In this document: one piece after another, positions 45,210 through 56,144 of the stretch | Position numbering within the stretch: the first letter of the stretch is position 1 | Layout: every line of letters begins with the position of its first letter | Source of the DNA: Methylomagnum ishizawai | GTDB taxonomy: Bacteria > Pseudomonadota > Gammaproteobacteria > Methylococcales > Methylococcaceae | Direction of reading: 5' to 3' | Assembly: GCF_900155475.1 (NCBI RefSeq) | Contig: NZ_FXAM01000001.1 | Location: 3,978,881 to 4,042,880, forward strand | DNA: 64,000 nucleotides | Program-made: the position numbers and the translations under genes | Notes under the pieces: generated by a model | What the model was told of the DNA's origin: nothing | Databases searched by the model: none | Seen by the model: the letters and a program-made list of their open reading frames with translations, nothing else

Positions 45210-45455
45210 TGCCATCTGATGGTTAAAAACTCAAAAGCGTGGAGCAAAAACCGCGCTTGAAATCAGAGCAGAAAAACTTTAGGCGACGCGGAACGGAAAG
45301 AGATGTTCAGCTGAATATGCTTAATCTAGAGAAGATTTCAGCATGATACGGAATGGCGGGTGGTGGTAAGGACGGTTCGTTTACCAAAATAAGCTTTACA
45401 CGAGCTTTACCTACAACGTCCTTCCACCATTAAAGCAAGCGGGAGAATAAAACTA
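45210..45455. other. Convergent intergenic region batD/rplQ with an imperfect inverted repeat
   Basis: GGTGGTAAGGACG (45362-45374) and CGTCCTTCCACC (45417-45428) are inverted with one extra base, around a 42-base loop that itself holds a direct AGCTTTAC repeat. There is no T run. It may end or protect the rplQ transcript. No gene is seen in these 246 bases. Confidence 0.5.
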
Positions 45456-45821
45456 TTACATATCCGGTCTATCCAATAGCTCAACATAAGCCATTGGAGC
45501 AGAATCTCCTCTTCTAAAACCGCACTTTAAAATCCTTAAATACCCACCGGCCCTATCCTTAAAACGTGGGCCTAACTCATCAAATAGCTTTACTACTGCT
45601 TCCCTATCTCTAAGACGGGAAAAAGCTATACGGCGTGCCGCTAGGGTATTGGTCTTGGACAGGGTAATCAACGGCTCAGCGTATCTGCGTAGCTCTTTCG
45701 CTTTAGGCAGAGTGGTGCTAATCACTTCGTGATGGATCAAAGAAGCCGTCAAATTCCTAAACAAAGCGACCCGATGACCGCTTTTAATATTAAATTTTTT
45801 ACCAACATTACCATGACGCAT
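45456..45821 (-). CDS. rplQ: 50S ribosomal protein L17
   Basis: 121 residues, starting [20 protein letters not shown] with [20 protein letters not shown], typical of L17. It is the last gene of the alpha operon, 12 bases after rpoA. GC content is low compared with genes before 44 kb. Confidence 0.97.
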   Translation of the reverse strand: MRHGNVGKKFNIKSGHRVALFRNLTASLIHHEVISTTLPKAKELRRYAEPLITLSKTNTLAARRIAFSRLRDREAVVKLFDELGPRFKDRAGGYLRILKCGFRRGDSAPMAYVELLDRPDM

Positions 45822-45833
45822 ATCGTTATACCT

Positions 45834-46829
45834 TTATCCTTCTTGCTGCTCTCTTTTAAGGCTTTCTGGGGGCCAATTCTCAAGCCGCATCCCTAAGGAG
45901 AGACCTTTGGTAGCTAATACATCTTTAATCTCTGTAAGAGATTTTTTGCCAAGATTAGGGGTTTTCAACAAATCAACCTCGGTTCTCTGTATCAAGTCCC
46001 CAATATAAAAGATATTTTCGGCTTTTAAACAGTTAGCTGAACGAACAGTGAGTTCAAGATCATCAACAGGCCTTAATAACATTGGATCGAACTGAGGCCT
46101 TTCATCCGAAGAACCCGGCGTATCCTCCCCTTTAAAGAAGATAAATACAGACAGATGCTCATTCAATATAGAAGCCGCTTGACGAACAGCTTCTTCTGGA
46201 TCAAGAGTGCCATTCGTCTCAATCTCAAGGATCAGCTTATCCAAATCGGTACGTTGTTCAACCCGAGCGCTTTCCACTAAATAGGAAACCCGTTTAATCG
46301 GACTAAATGATGCATCGACATATAGCACACCAACCACAGCATCAGTTTGGGTAAGATTTCTTACACTAACAGGCTGGTAGCCTCTTCCTTTTTCAACTTT
46401 TAAAGTTGCACTCAATTTTCCAGAATGCGTTAAGTTGGCGATCACCATATCTGGATTCACCACTTCAGCATCATGGGTCAATTGTATATCCGCAGCAGTA
46501 ACTGGACCAGCACCGCTTTTATTGATTTTAAGCGTGGCTTCGTTACCTTCATGTATGCGGATAGCTAAATTCTTCAAATTTAGCAAAATATCAATGATAT
46601 CTTCCCGCACTCCATCGATGGTCGTATATTCATGTTCTACACCATCAATAGAGACTTCAGTCACCGCACAACCAGGTATAGAAGACAACAACACCCGCCT
46701 TAAAGCATTTCCGAGAGTATGCCCGAAACCGCGTTCTAAAGGCTCGATTACTATCCTAGCGCTGTTTTTATCTATCTGATTTACGTCGACTAATCGAGGT
46801 TTAATCAAGTTAGCAAAATGGCTTTGCAT
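45834..46829 (-). CDS. rpoA: RNA polymerase alpha subunit
   Basis: 331 residues. The N-terminal assembly domain has [28 protein letters not shown] split across the dimer interface. The linker near 235-245 is followed by the C-terminal domain with [20 protein letters not shown] and [13 protein letters not shown], which binds UP elements and activators. It lies between rpsD and rplQ as in E. coli. Confidence 0.98.
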   Translation of the reverse strand: MQSHFANLIKPRLVDVNQIDKNSARIVIEPLERGFGHTLGNALRRVLLSSIPGCAVTEVSIDGVEHEYTTIDGVREDIIDILLNLKNLAIRIHEGNEATLKINKSGAGPVTAADIQLTHDAEVVNPDMVIANLTHSGKLSATLKVEKGRGYQPVSVRNLTQTDAVVGVLYVDASFSPIKRVSYLVESARVEQRTDLDKLILEIETNGTLDPEEAVRQAASILNEHLSVFIFFKGEDTPGSSDERPQFDPMLLRPVDDLELTVRSANCLKAENIFYIGDLIQRTEVDLLKTPNLGKKSLTEIKDVLATKGLSLGMRLENWPPESLKREQQEG

Positions 46830-46844
46830 TGAAATCCGCTAATT

Positions 46845-47465
46845 TTATTTAGAGTACAACTCTACTACTAATTGCTCGTTAATATCAGACCCTAAGTCAT
46901 TACGTTCGGGCACTGATTTAAACAATCCTTGCATTTTTTTGGCATCCACTTCCAACCACACAGGAAATCCATATTGCTCAGCAACACCTAAAGCATCTTT
47001 TATCCTAAGCTGAGATTGAGATTTCTCGCGGACGCTAACTATATCTCCAGCTTGGACTTGATAAGATGGTATGTTAAGAACGCTACCATTTACTTTGATG
47101 GCTTTATGGCTAACCAATTGACGAGCTTCGGACCTTGTGGCAGCAAACCCCATTCTATATACAACATTATCCAAACGAGACTCCAACATATTCAAAAGAT
47201 TTTGACCGGTTGAGCCTTTCTTTTGAGCTGCTGCCTTATAATAATTGCGAAATTGGCGCTCTAAAACACCATAAATCCTTCTTAACTTCTGCTTCTCACG
47301 AAGCTGAGTCGCATAATCAGACATCCGGGTCCGTTTTTGACCGTGCTGTCCTGGCTGCTGATCTATTTTGCATTTTGAATCTATCGATTTACCTCTCGCT
47401 TTGAGAAATAAATCGGTACCTTCTCTTCTACTTAACTTACACTTTGGACCTAGATATCTAGCCAT
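46845..47465 (-). CDS. rpsD: 30S ribosomal protein S4
   Basis: 206 residues, as in E. coli, starting [20 protein letters not shown]. The S4 RNA-binding domain has [20 protein letters not shown] and [18 protein letters not shown] two codons upstream is not needed. In E. coli S4 represses the alpha operon; I did not find the matching pseudoknot before rpsM by eye. Confidence 0.97.
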   Translation of the reverse strand: MARYLGPKCKLSRREGTDLFLKARGKSIDSKCKIDQQPGQHGQKRTRMSDYATQLREKQKLRRIYGVLERQFRNYYKAAAQKKGSTGQNLLNMLESRLDNVVYRMGFAATRSEARQLVSHKAIKVNGSVLNIPSYQVQAGDIVSVREKSQSQLRIKDALGVAEQYGFPVWLEVDAKKMQGLFKSVPERNDLGSDINEQLVVELYSK

Positions 47466-47491
47466 AACCAAAAAACCCTTAAATCCTTACA

Positions 47492-47878
47492 TTAAACTCG
47501 GCGACGTTTAGGCGGACGGCATCCATTATGCGGAATTGGCGTATCGTCAAGTATGTTAACAATTTTAAAGCCAAGATTATTCAAAGACCTCACCGCTGAT
47601 TCTCGGCCTGGACCAGGGCCTTTAATCTTGACGTCTAAATTTTTTACACCAAATTCTTTAACTATATTGCCAACTTTCTCTGCTGCGACTTGAGCAGCAA
47701 ATGGAGTACTTTTGCGCGAACCCCGAAATCCAGATGCGCCTGCCGTTGCCCACGCCAACGTGTTGCCTTTTCGATCAGTGATAGTAATAATTGTATTATT
47801 AAAAGAAGCACTAATATGAACTATTCCATCAGATATATCGCGCTTTATTTTCTTTACTGGACGGCTAGAAACTGCCAT
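47492..47878 (-). CDS. rpsK: 30S ribosomal protein S11
   Basis: 128 residues with [40 protein letters not shown] and a C terminus [12 protein letters not shown], the S11 pattern. It lies 25 bases after rpsM. The N-terminal ten residues are basic. Confidence 0.97.
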   Translation of the reverse strand: MAVSSRPVKKIKRDISDGIVHISASFNNTIITITDRKGNTLAWATAGASGFRGSRKSTPFAAQVAAEKVGNIVKEFGVKNLDVKIKGPGPGRESAVRSLNNLGFKIVNILDDTPIPHNGCRPPKRRRV

Positions 47879-47903
47879 ATCCGAACCTCTTATAAACTAA
47901 ATT

Positions 47904-48260
47904 TTATTTACGAATTGGACGACGCGGGCCTTTTCTTGTGCGAGCATTGGTACGAGTTCTTTGTCCATTTACTGGCAACCCCCTCCTATGGCGCAATCCA
48001 CGATAGCAGCCTAAATCCATCAATCTTTTAATACTCATAGCTGTTTCGCGGCGCAAATCACCCTCAACGGTAAATTTAGCGACTTGTTCGCGAATACGCT
48101 CTATATCTGCTTCTTCTAGGGTTTTTACTTTAATTGAAGGATTCAACCCTAAACTCTCGCAAATGAGCGACGCTCTTGTTTTCCCTATACCATAAATCGC
48201 GGTAAGAGAAATACCCAAATGCTTGTGATCTGGAATATTTACTCCAGCTATACGAGCCAT
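47904..48260 (-). CDS. rpsM: 30S ribosomal protein S13
   Basis: 118 residues from [20 protein letters not shown] with IYGIGKTRA and the C-terminal [20 protein letters not shown], contacting 16S rRNA and the 50S bridge. It follows rpmJ by 29 bases, as in E. coli. Confidence 0.97.
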   Translation of the reverse strand: MARIAGVNIPDHKHLGISLTAIYGIGKTRASLICESLGLNPSIKVKTLEEADIERIREQVAKFTVEGDLRRETAMSIKRLMDLGCYRGLRHRRGLPVNGQRTRTNARTRKGPRRPIRK

Positions 48261-48289
48261 CTATATAACCTCCAAAATCAAAACTAAAA

Positions 48290-48403
48290 TCAACCCTGTC
48301 TTTGCTTATGCCTGGCATCTTTGCAGATTATTCGCACAATTCCTTTTCGTTTTAACACCTTGCAATTTCGACAAATTCTTTTTACAGATGCGCGAACTTT
48401 CAT
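48290..48403 (-). CDS. rpmJ: 50S ribosomal protein L36
   Basis: 37 residues, [15 protein letters not shown] at the start and DARHKQRQG at the end. The zinc ligands Cys11, Cys14, Cys27 and His32 are present, so it is the zinc-binding (C+) type. It lies between secY and rpsM in the standard place. Confidence 0.96.
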   Translation of the reverse strand: MKVRASVKRICRNCKVLKRKGIVRIICKDARHKQRQG

Positions 48404-48449
48404 ACTTTATTCCTCATCATAAAATACCATACAAATCCACTCAAACCCT

Positions 48450-49778
48450 CTAATCAGCTTTTGCCATATTTGTTTTCTTTAAAAGCCCTTCGTACTGGTG
48501 AGAAATTATATAGGTTTGGATTTGAGACATAAAATCCATAACCACAACAACAATAATCAGCAACGAAGTTCCTCCAAAATAAAAAGGCACATTCCAATAT
48601 AATATTAAAAATTCAGGCAATAAACACACTGAAGTAATATATATTGCGCCAACCAGAGTTAACCTAGTCATAACGCCATCAATGTAGTTCGCGGTATGTT
48701 GCCCAGGTCTGACACCAGGTATAAATGCACCAGACTTTTTTAAGTTCTCTGCTGTTTCGTTTGAATTAAAAACCAGAGCGGCATAGAAAAAACAGAAAAA
48801 AACTATGGCCGTTGCGTAGAAAAACACATACAACGGTTGGCCGGGAGAAAGGGTAGCCGCTATATCCTGAAGCCAAACCAAACTTTCATTATTCCCAAAC
48901 CATCCTGCTAGGGTTGCGGGAAATAATATTATACTGGAAGCAAATATGGGAGGAATAACCCCTGACATATTAAGCTTAAGAGGCAAAAAACTTTTGTGAG
49001 CAGCATACATCCTACGACCATCCTGCCTTTTAGCATAGTTGATAGTAATCCGACGCTGACCTCGCTCTACAAATACCACTAAAGTTGTCACCCCCAACGC
49101 GATAGAGAACAAAACGATAATGCTAAAAGGGTTAAGCTCGCCGGTCCTAGCCAACTCCAATGTACCTCCTATCGCAGTAGGTAACCCCGCAACTATACCA
49201 GAGAATATAATTATAGATATGCCGTTTCCTATTCCTCTTTCAGTGACTTGCTCGCCTAGCCACATTAAAAAAATAGTACCGCATACCAAGGAAGTAGCAG
49301 TAACAAATACAAACTGGATACCTGGGTGAATTACCACCGGAAATCCAGCTGCGGACTGATTTTGTAAGGCAAAAGCTATCCCTATAGACTGGAATGTAGC
49401 TAAAAACACAGTCCCATAACGGGTGTATTGATTTAGCTTTTTTCTCCCGGACTCACCTTCCTTTTTAATTTGCTCCAACTTCGGCACCACACCAGTCATT
49501 AACTGAACAATAATTGATGCGGAAATATAAGGCATAATCCCAAGAGCAAAAATACTTAGTCTTTTTAAAGCTCCTCCAGAGAACATATTCACCATATCAA
49601 GGATAGAGCTTCCTTGGTTGGCAAACATTGCGGCTAAAGCTCTTGGGTCTATACCGGGTATTGGAATATGAGACCCTACCCGATAAACGATAAGGGCCCC
49701 CAATACAAACAAAAGTCTTTGCCTCAGTTCGGTAAGCCTCCCGAAGCGATTAGATAAGGAGGAGCTGATATTACTCAC
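48450..49778 (-). CDS. secY: Protein translocase subunit SecY
   Basis: 442 residues, ten membrane helices. Family stretches include [40 protein letters not shown] and [20 protein letters not shown]. It forms the SecYEG channel for export and membrane insertion. The start is directly adjacent to the rplO stop (no gap). The gene is strongly AT-rich for this genome: the 60 bases from 49501 hold only 19 G or C. Confidence 0.98.
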   Translation of the reverse strand: MSNISSSLSNRFGRLTELRQRLLFVLGALIVYRVGSHIPIPGIDPRALAAMFANQGSSILDMVNMFSGGALKRLSIFALGIMPYISASIIVQLMTGVVPKLEQIKKEGESGRKKLNQYTRYGTVFLATFQSIGIAFALQNQSAAGFPVVIHPGIQFVFVTATSLVCGTIFLMWLGEQVTERGIGNGISIIIFSGIVAGLPTAIGGTLELARTGELNPFSIIVLFSIALGVTTLVVFVERGQRRITINYAKRQDGRRMYAAHKSFLPLKLNMSGVIPPIFASSIILFPATLAGWFGNNESLVWLQDIAATLSPGQPLYVFFYATAIVFFCFFYAALVFNSNETAENLKKSGAFIPGVRPGQHTANYIDGVMTRLTLVGAIYITSVCLLPEFLILYWNVPFYFGGTSLLIIVVVVMDFMSQIQTYIISHQYEGLLKKTNMAKAD

Positions 49779-50216
49779 TTAAACCTCAACTTTTCCACCA
49801 GCTGCTTCAATTTTTACTTTAGCGCCTTTAGTCACACGAATGTCACTAGCTACTGTAATTTGGGCATTGATATTTCCAGAGTCTATGATACTTACCACTT
49901 TAACTTGGAGAGGAATCAAATTAGCCTGTTTAAGCACTGCTATACTTATAGGTTGCCCAGCAAATTTAGCTAATTCCGCTATTGTAACCTCCGCACGCAA
50001 CGCTTTTTTATGCGTATTGAATCCGATTTTAGGCAATCGGCGTTGCAAAGGCATCTGTCCACCTTCAAAGCCTACTTTATGAAATCCACCTGCTCTCGCT
50101 TTTTGTCCTTTATGCCCTTTGCCACAGGTTTTCCCAAGAGTGCACCCAATGCCCCGACCAAGACGTCGTGGCTGCTTTTTGCTTCCTTCCGCTGGTTTAA
50201 GATTATTTAAACGCAT
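49779..50216 (-). CDS. rplO: 50S ribosomal protein L15
   Basis: 145 residues from [20 protein letters not shown] with GRGIGCTLGKTCGKGHKGQK and FEGGQMPLQRRLPKIGF. The ATG at 50216 overlaps the rpmD stop by one base; a TTG one codon upstream is not needed. Confidence 0.97.
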   Translation of the reverse strand: MRLNNLKPAEGSKKQPRRLGRGIGCTLGKTCGKGHKGQKARAGGFHKVGFEGGQMPLQRRLPKIGFNTHKKALRAEVTIAELAKFAGQPISIAVLKQANLIPLQVKVVSIIDSGNINAQITVASDIRVTKGAKVKIEAAGGKVEV

Positions 50217-50401
50217 CAAACTTCCTCTACTTTCAACATATAAGCGATCTTATTTATCATACCTAAATTGGCTGACGTAGCCAAGATACGAACAGCTTGA
50301 TGCATTTTACGAATCCCAAGCCCTTTCAAGCAGGCTTTATGGGACCGTAGCCTACCTATGTCACTTCTAATCTGCTTTATTATGAGGATTTTATCGCTCA
50401 T
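50216..50401 (-). CDS. rpmD: 50S ribosomal protein L30
   Basis: 61 residues from [20 protein letters not shown], with [13 protein letters not shown]. The frame is open 18 codons upstream, but the family start is at 50401, inside the end of rpsE (11-base overlap). Confidence 0.95.
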   Translation of the reverse strand: MSDKILIIKQIRSDIGRLRSHKACLKGLGIRKMHQAVRILATSANLGMINKIAYMLKVEEV

Positions 50402-50921
50402 TCGATTTGCCCTCAGCATATATTTTCTCCACGCTTTTGCCTCTTTTCGCGGCAATTGCTTTTGGATCTTTAATATCTGTCAACCCTTTAATCGTAGCGC
50501 GTACAACATTTATAGGATTATTAGTACCAATACATTTAGCTAGCACGTTATGAATGCCTACCACCTCAAACACCGCTCTCATCGCACCTCCAGCAATGAT
50601 ACCGGTACCTTGCGATGCTGGCTGCATAAAAACTTTAGCCGCACCAGTACACGCAGTGGTCGCATAATGCAAAGTATCACCATCCAAGCTAACCTTACGC
50701 ATATTTTTACGCGCTTGTTCCATAGACTTCTGTATTGCGACAGGAACTTCCCTCGCCTTGCACAGACCGTATCCAACGCGCCCATTGCCATCGCCTACCA
50801 CTGTAAGTGCAGTAAACCCGAACTGACGACCACCTTTTACAACCTTGGCAACACGCCGAACAGCTACTAACTTTTCTTGAAGCCCTTCAATTGCATTGCT
50901 TTGAATATTGATATTTGCCAT
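50391..50921 (-). CDS. rpsE: 30S ribosomal protein S5
   Basis: 176 residues. [20 protein letters not shown] and [20 protein letters not shown] form the double-stranded RNA-binding domain; [20 protein letters not shown] and [20 protein letters not shown] complete the protein. The last codons overlap rpmD. Confidence 0.97.
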   Translation of the reverse strand: MANINIQSNAIEGLQEKLVAVRRVAKVVKGGRQFGFTALTVVGDGNGRVGYGLCKAREVPVAIQKSMEQARKNMRKVSLDGDTLHYATTACTGAAKVFMQPASQGTGIIAGGAMRAVFEVVGIHNVLAKCIGTNNPINVVRATIKGLTDIKDPKAIAAKRGKSVEKIYAEGKSNER

Positions 50922-50929
50922 AACCGCTC

Positions 50930-51283
50930 CTAAAAGACCAATCCCGCTTCACGGGCGGCGTCAGCCAATGCCTTGACTCGACCATGATATTTAAAACCAG
51001 AACGGTCAAATGCCACAATGGTTATACCTGTAGAAAGCGCACGCTCTGCAATACTTCTTCCAATGAGCTTAGCTGCTTCGATGTTTCCAGTATTCCTGAT
51101 ATCTGATTTTAAAGAAGACTCAAGGGTTGACGAACTCGCCAAAACCACCGAACCATCTGAACTCGTTATTTGAGCATATATATGCCGAGGAGTACGATGA
51201 ACTGACAACCTATTAACCCCCAAACTTCTAATAATTTGTCGGGATTTATTCGCACGTTTCAACCTTGCTGCTTTTTTATCCAT
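50930..51283 (-). CDS. rplR: 50S ribosomal protein L18
   Basis: 117 residues from [20 protein letters not shown], with [15 protein letters not shown] and [20 protein letters not shown]. It binds 5S rRNA. The ATG at 51283 gives the E. coli length; a GTG two codons before is less likely. Confidence 0.97.
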   Translation of the reverse strand: MDKKAARLKRANKSRQIIRSLGVNRLSVHRTPRHIYAQITSSDGSVVLASSSTLESSLKSDIRNTGNIEAAKLIGRSIAERALSTGITIVAFDRSGFKYHGRVKALADAAREAGLVF

Positions 51284-51291
51284 AACCAAGC

Positions 51292-51825
51292 CTACTTCTT
51301 TTTAGCCTCTTTCTTTATAATTTGCTCATCCGAGTATCTGACCCCTTTACCTTTATAAGGCTCTGGCGGTCTATAGGATCGGATGTTTGCGGCAACTTGC
51401 CCTACTTTTTGCTTATCGCAACCTTTAATTACAATTTCAGTTTGCGTAGGGGTTTCTACCGTTATATCCTCTGGGACGGGGAACTCAACTGGATGAGAAT
51501 ATCCTAAACTTAGACTAACAATATTACCTTTTGCCTGGGCTCTATATCCAACACCCACCATGTTGAGTTTCCGTTCGTATCCGGAATTAACTCCAGATAC
51601 CATATTGGCTATATTAGCTCGGGTTGTCCCAGCCAAAATGTTTTGGACCTTGTTTATACGCTCATAAGATATAGTAATCTGCCCATCCGCCATTGCTACC
51701 GTTATGATAGGATTGAACTCCATAGATAAGACACCTTTACCGCCTTTCACAGTAATTCGATTGTCTTCTAATATGGCTTCCACCCCTTTCGGGATTGGGA
51801 TAGGATTTTTCGCTATTCTGGACAT
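51292..51825 (-). CDS. rplF: 50S ribosomal protein L6
   Basis: 177 residues from [20 protein letters not shown], with [20 protein letters not shown] and the C-terminal [20 protein letters not shown]. It sits near the GTPase centre of the 50S subunit. Confidence 0.97.
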   Translation of the reverse strand: MSRIAKNPIPIPKGVEAILEDNRITVKGGKGVLSMEFNPIITVAMADGQITISYERINKVQNILAGTTRANIANMVSGVNSGYERKLNMVGVGYRAQAKGNIVSLSLGYSHPVEFPVPEDITVETPTQTEIVIKGCDKQKVGQVAANIRSYRPPEPYKGKGVRYSDEQIIKKEAKKK

Positions 51826-51845
51826 TTACAAATCCCTAAAATGAA

Positions 51846-52241
51846 TTATGACACTATGCAGATTACTTCGCCGCCATGGCCCTGCTTTTTAGCGTCGGTA
51901 CCAGTCATCAAACCCTTGGATGTTGAAATCACAGCCACTCCCAACCCTCCCAAAACGTTTGGCAAGTGTGCTTTTGTTTTATATACCCTACACCCAGGCT
52001 TGCTAACCCTTTGAATATTTTCAATAACAGGCAATCCCTTGTAATATTTAAGCCTTATGGTTAGCTCACTTTTTCCTAAGCTTTCTTTGATATTAAAAGA
52101 CTCTATATATCCTTCATTTTCTAAAACCCTGCAAAGCGCGACTTTGAGATTGGAAGAATGCATCCTGACCTCCTCCTTACTCGCTGCTTGGCCATTACGA
52201 ATTCTCGTAATCATATCCGACAATGGATCAGTCATACCCAT
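51846..52241 (-). CDS. rpsH: 30S ribosomal protein S8
   Basis: 131 residues from MGMTDPLSDMITRIRNGQAA, with VISTSKGLMTGTDAKKQGHG near the C terminus. In E. coli S8 is the translational repressor of the spc operon. Confidence 0.97.
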   Translation of the reverse strand: MGMTDPLSDMITRIRNGQAASKEEVRMHSSNLKVALCRVLENEGYIESFNIKESLGKSELTIRLKYYKGLPVIENIQRVSKPGCRVYKTKAHLPNVLGGLGVAVISTSKGLMTGTDAKKQGHGGEVICIVS

Positions 52242-52298
52242 TATTATATGTCCTATTTTATAATTAGCGATTTATATACAAGCCATTTTTAAGATATA

Positions 52299-52604
52299 CT
52301 ACCAACTCGCTTTTGTGACCCCTGGCACATCCCCTCTCATAACAGACTCACGTAGTTTGTTCCTTGCCAAACCAAACTTTCTATAATATCCATGAGGACG
52401 GCCAGTTAAATTACAGCGGTTACGCACTCTCGAAGAGGAAGAATCACGAGGCAACTTCTGAAGCTTTAGCTCGGCCTGATTTTTTTCAGCTTCACTCGCA
52501 GTAAGGCTACTAATTATAAGCTTTAACTCTTCTCGCTTATTCTTATATTTTTCAATTAGTTGTAAGCGCTTGCTTTCGCGTGCAATCATAGACTTTTTCG
52601 CCAT
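52299..52604 (-). CDS. rpsN: 30S ribosomal protein S14 (zinc-free type)
   Basis: 101 residues, [20 protein letters not shown] to [20 protein letters not shown]. The length and the lack of paired CxxC motifs show the long zinc-free form. The local sequence is very AT-rich: 16 G or C in the 60 bases from 52501. Confidence 0.97.
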   Translation of the reverse strand: MAKKSMIARESKRLQLIEKYKNKREELKLIISSLTASEAEKNQAELKLQKLPRDSSSSRVRNRCNLTGRPHGYYRKFGLARNKLRESVMRGDVPGVTKASW

Positions 52605-52615
52605 TTTAGATCACC

Positions 52616-53155
52616 TTATATACGGAATGGAAACTTAAAATGCTCAAGCAATGCACGAGCCTCTTGATCAGAAAAAGCGCTAGTTGTAATAGTTATATCT
52701 AGACCTCTAACAGCATCTATCTTATCGTAATCAATTTCTGGAAAAATAATCTGCTCACGCACACCCATACTATAATTGCCGCGCCCATCAAAAGATTTCG
52801 AGCTCAACCCTCTAAAATCTCTAATTCTTGGAATCGCAACAGTAATCAATCTATCCAGAAATTCATACATTTTTTCACGGCGTAAAGTAACTTTACATCC
52901 AATAGGCATTCCTTCCCTTATCTTAAACCCTGCAATCGATTTTCTTGCTAAAGTTATAACCGGTTTTTGGCCGGAAATTTTCTGTAAGTCATCAATAGCA
53001 CTCTGAAGCACTTTTTTATCAGCTACCGCTTCTCCCACCCCCATATTCAAGGTTATCTTTTCGAGTTTAGGAACCTGCATAATAGACTGGTAATTAAACT
53101 GTTTACCTAATTCCGCAACGATCCGCTGCTTATATATTTCGCTTAGCCTAGCCAT
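52616..53155 (-). CDS. rplE: 50S ribosomal protein L5
   Basis: 179 residues, as in E. coli, from [36 protein letters not shown] and [12 protein letters not shown] are typical. The frame is open to 53179 but the family start is at 53155. It binds 5S rRNA. Confidence 0.97.
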   Translation of the reverse strand: MARLSEIYKQRIVAELGKQFNYQSIMQVPKLEKITLNMGVGEAVADKKVLQSAIDDLQKISGQKPVITLARKSIAGFKIREGMPIGCKVTLRREKMYEFLDRLITVAIPRIRDFRGLSSKSFDGRGNYSMGVREQIIFPEIDYDKIDAVRGLDITITTSAFSDQEARALLEHFKFPFRI

Positions 53156-53171
53156 AACTTTATTCCATTTA

Positions 53172-53489
53172 TCAAACATCTACGGTTTCATTGGTAGATT
53201 TAAAGTATCTAACTTTTCTACCATCCGCCAACAACCGAAAACCAATTTTATCTGCTTTATGAGTACTGGGATTATATAAAGCAATGTTTGAGATATGTAT
53301 GGGCATAGTTTTTTCAACAATCCCGCCATTAATCCCTTTCATTGGAAGGGGTTTCTGATGCTTACGTACCGTATTTATTCCCTCAACTAATGCATAGCTA
53401 TCAGTTGGAAGAGAAAGTACGTTTCCACGTTTACCTTTATCTTTTCCAGTTAAAACTACAACTTGATCGCCCTTACGAATTTTTTGCAT
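53172..53489 (-). CDS. rplX: 50S ribosomal protein L24
   Basis: 105 residues with the KOW motif [20 protein letters not shown] near the start and [20 protein letters not shown]. It initiates 50S assembly. Confidence 0.97.
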   Translation of the reverse strand: MQKIRKGDQVVVLTGKDKGKRGNVLSLPTDSYALVEGINTVRKHQKPLPMKGINGGIVEKTMPIHISNIALYNPSTHKADKIGFRLLADGRKVRYFKSTNETVDV

Positions 53490-53504
53490 TTTACCATCCC
53501 CGTG

Positions 53505-53873
53505 CTAAATTACTTCTGGTGCTAAAGAAATAATTTTCATAAATTTTTCTGAGCGCAGCTCTCGAGTAACAGGACCAAAAATCCGGGTACCAATTGGTTG
53601 ATGCTGGTTATTTAATATAACAGCGGCATTTCCATCAAACCGAATCACTGATCCGTCACCACGACGGACACCTTTGCGAGTTCTAACCACTACGGCATTG
53701 TATACTTCGCCCTTTTTTACGCGGCCCCTAGGTATCGCTTCCTTAACACTGACTTTTATAATATCGCCAACATTAGCGTATCTGCGATGCGACCCCCCTA
53801 AGACTTTGATGCACATCACTTTACGAGCACCGCTGTTATCTGCCACATCAAGGCAGCTTTGCATTTGGATCAT
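53505..53873 (-). CDS. rplN: 50S ribosomal protein L14
   Basis: 122 residues, [20 protein letters not shown] to [12 protein letters not shown], with [20 protein letters not shown]. In E. coli it is the first gene of the spc operon; here 58 bases separate it from rpsQ. Confidence 0.97.
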   Translation of the reverse strand: MIQMQSCLDVADNSGARKVMCIKVLGGSHRRYANVGDIIKVSVKEAIPRGRVKKGEVYNAVVVRTRKGVRRGDGSVIRFDGNAAVILNNQHQPIGTRIFGPVTRELRSEKFMKIISLAPEVI

Positions 53874-53931
53874 TTAAACCACCTTAAATCAAATTTGCTG
53901 AATTTAAAAAACTTCCCTATATTTTATTCAC

Positions 53932-54192
53932 TCAGCTATCACGTCCTTCAATCTTTACAAGTTTCCATACTTTCCTTTTTGAAATAGGACGGCATGATAC
54001 GACAAGAACCTTATCCCCTTCACGAGATTCGTTTCTTTCATCATGCGCCAAAAGGGTACTAGACTTCCGAATATATTTCTTATAAGTTGGATGAGGAACC
54101 AACCTTTCAATCTGTACACAAATGGTTTTATCCATTTTTATACTAACTACTGTGCCAAGCAGCGTACTCGACGTTTTTTGCTCGCTATTCAT
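53932..54192 (-). CDS. rpsQ: 30S ribosomal protein S17
   Basis: 86 residues with LLGTVVSIKMDKTICVQIER, HPTYKKYIRKSSTLLAHDER and a GDKVLVVSCRPISKRKVWKL end. The start overlaps the rpmC stop by one base (TAATG). Confidence 0.97.
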   Translation of the reverse strand: MNSEQKTSSTLLGTVVSIKMDKTICVQIERLVPHPTYKKYIRKSSTLLAHDERNESREGDKVLVVSCRPISKRKVWKLVKIEGRDS

Positions 54193-54383
54193 TACACACC
54201 CTCTTTTTGTCCTAACATGGTATAGATTCTAGCGATATCACGTCTTACTAGTTTAATGCGATCAGGCTTGCTAATCTGACCAGTTGCTTTTTGCATTTTA
54301 AGGTTGAACTGCTCTTTGCGAAGATCAAGTAGTAAACCATTAAGATCAGCAATTGATTTATCTTTTAAATCGTTCACTTTCAT
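54192..54383 (-). CDS. rpmC: 50S ribosomal protein L29
   Basis: 63 residues from [20 protein letters not shown], with LRKEQFNLKMQKATGQ. The ATG overlaps the rplP stop by one base; a GTG one codon upstream gives one extra residue. Confidence 0.96.
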   Translation of the reverse strand: MKVNDLKDKSIADLNGLLLDLRKEQFNLKMQKATGQISKPDRIKLVRRDIARIYTMLGQKEGV

Positions 54384-54796
54384 CACATTACCGTCCTAAC
54401 AGAAAATACAGTTTTGACAGGCAATTTAGCGGCCGCCAAGCTAAAAGCTTCCCTGGCTAATTCCTCATTCACACCTTGCAATTCGTAAAGCATAGTGCCT
54501 GGCTTAACTTCGGCTACCCAATATTCAACGCTACCTTTGCCGCTCCCCATGCGGACCTCCAAAGGCTTTTTAGAAATCGGTTTATCGGGAAATATTCGGA
54601 TCCATATCTTTCCACCACGTTTGACGTGCCTAGTGATTGCCCGACGAGCCGCTTCAACTTGCCTAGCGGTCAGACGACCTCGCTCAATCGACTTTAAACC
54701 ATATTCGCCAAAACTTACTCGATTGCCTTTTTGGGCTAGACCGCAATTACGTCCTTTATGCTGTTTGCGGAACTTCGTTCTTTTTGGTTGCAACAT
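54383..54796 (-). CDS. rplP: 50S ribosomal protein L16
   Basis: 137 residues, [20 protein letters not shown] at the start, then [20 protein letters not shown] and [20 protein letters not shown]. It shapes the A-site tRNA pocket. Confidence 0.98.
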   Translation of the reverse strand: MLQPKRTKFRKQHKGRNCGLAQKGNRVSFGEYGLKSIERGRLTARQVEAARRAITRHVKRGGKIWIRIFPDKPISKKPLEVRMGSGKGSVEYWVAEVKPGTMLYELQGVNEELAREAFSLAAAKLPVKTVFSVRTVM

Positions 54797-54817
54797 ACTT
54801 ACTAAACTCTTATCTTA

Positions 54818-55489
54818 TTAAGCTTCCGAAACAAGAGCTAATTTCCCTTCGTTGGAAGGATGGGAAAAGACTTCGCCTTTGAAAATCCAAACTTTCACAC
54901 CTATCACACCATAGGTAGTCTTAGCTTCGGCGAAACCATAATCAATATCGGCCCGAAAAGTATGAAGCGGAACCCTACCTTCCCGGTACCACTCACTTCG
55001 GGCGATCTCAGCTCCATTCAAACGCCCGCTTACATTGATTTTTATACCTTCAGCCCCCAAGCGCAAGGTATTAGTAACGGCCCTTTTCATAGCCCGCCTA
55101 AACATTATGCGTTTTTCTAATTGCTGAGCCACACCTTCAGCGACTAGCTGTGCATCCAATTCAGGTTTTCTTATCTCTTCAACACTAACCTGAACAGGAA
55201 TACCCATCATCGCAGATATCTCTTTCCTTAAGATATCTATATCTTCACCTTTTTTCCCGATGACTAATCCAGGACGAGCAGTATGAATTGTGATATGGGC
55301 ATTATTGGCAGGGCGATTAATCTGAATTCTGCTTACCGACGCATGTCCCAAGCGCTTTTTCAAAAACTCCCTAACTTTAATATCCTTATGTAAGTAGTTC
55401 GCATAATCCTTACTGCTGGCATACCAACGTGAAGTCCAATCTTTAATATAACCGAGCCTGATGCCCGTGGGATGAACTTTCTGTCCCAT
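54818..55489 (-). CDS. rpsC: 30S ribosomal protein S3
   Basis: 223 residues from [20 protein letters not shown]. The KH domain has [20 protein letters not shown]; the C-terminal domain has [20 protein letters not shown] and [18 protein letters not shown]. It is part of the mRNA entry site. Confidence 0.98.
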   Translation of the reverse strand: MGQKVHPTGIRLGYIKDWTSRWYASSKDYANYLHKDIKVREFLKKRLGHASVSRIQINRPANNAHITIHTARPGLVIGKKGEDIDILRKEISAMMGIPVQVSVEEIRKPELDAQLVAEGVAQQLEKRIMFRRAMKRAVTNTLRLGAEGIKINVSGRLNGAEIARSEWYREGRVPLHTFRADIDYGFAEAKTTYGVIGVKVWIFKGEVFSHPSNEGKLALVSEA

Positions 55490-55502
55490 TTTTAACCCCT
55501 TA

Positions 55503-55835
55503 TCAATGCTCGGAAACTTGAATTGTGATATGACAAGTGCGCTTCGTAATTCGGTTAGCTCGACCCTTTGCGCGCGGCGACATTCTTTTTAAACTTGCAC
55601 CTTCACTAACCTCAATCGAGCTAATCCGCAGTTCATCAATATCGGCACCATCATTATGCTCCGCATTAGCGATAGCAGACTCCAAGATTTTCTTGACTAT
55701 TTTTGCGGATTTTTTAGGGCTAAATGCCAGCAAGTTAATAGCTTTATCTACTTTCAACCCCCTAACCTGATCGGCTACCAACCGGCATTTTTGGGCTGAT
55801 ACCCTGGCGTGGCTTAGCTTAGCAATAGTACCCAT
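55503..55835 (-). CDS. rplV: 50S ribosomal protein L22
   Basis: 110 residues, as in E. coli, from [21 protein letters not shown] Lys/Arg-rich loop ([20 protein letters not shown]) lines the exit tunnel. The frame runs five codons further upstream, but the family start is at 55835. Confidence 0.97.
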   Translation of the reverse strand: MGTIAKLSHARVSAQKCRLVADQVRGLKVDKAINLLAFSPKKSAKIVKKILESAIANAEHNDGADIDELRISSIEVSEGASLKRMSPRAKGRANRITKRTCHITIQVSEH

Positions 55836-55850
55836 AACTCTTTCCCTCAA

Positions 55851-56123
55851 TTATTTGGACTTTTTATCGGCTTGATGGCCTTTATAAGTCCGCGTTGGGG
55901 CGAACTCTCCCAGTTTATGACCAACCATATTATCGGTAACGAGTACAGGCACATGCTGGCGACCATTATGTACCGCCAATGTGATCCCGATCATTTCCGG
56001 TATAATCATCGACCGCCGAGACCAGGTTTTTACTGGCTTTTTGGAGCCTCCTTGACCAATCTCCAATACTTTTTTAAGTAAGTGATGATCGACAAAGGGT
56101 CCTTTTTTAATCGAGCGTGGCAC
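55851..56123 (-). CDS. rpsS: 30S ribosomal protein S19
   Basis: 90 residues, [20 protein letters not shown] to a [17 protein letters not shown] end, with [20 protein letters not shown]. It is a 30S head protein. Confidence 0.97.
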   Translation of the reverse strand: MPRSIKKGPFVDHHLLKKVLEIGQGGSKKPVKTWSRRSMIIPEMIGITLAVHNGRQHVPVLVTDNMVGHKLGEFAPTRTYKGHQADKKSK

Positions 56124-56144
56124 GATTCTTACCTCTACAATTTT

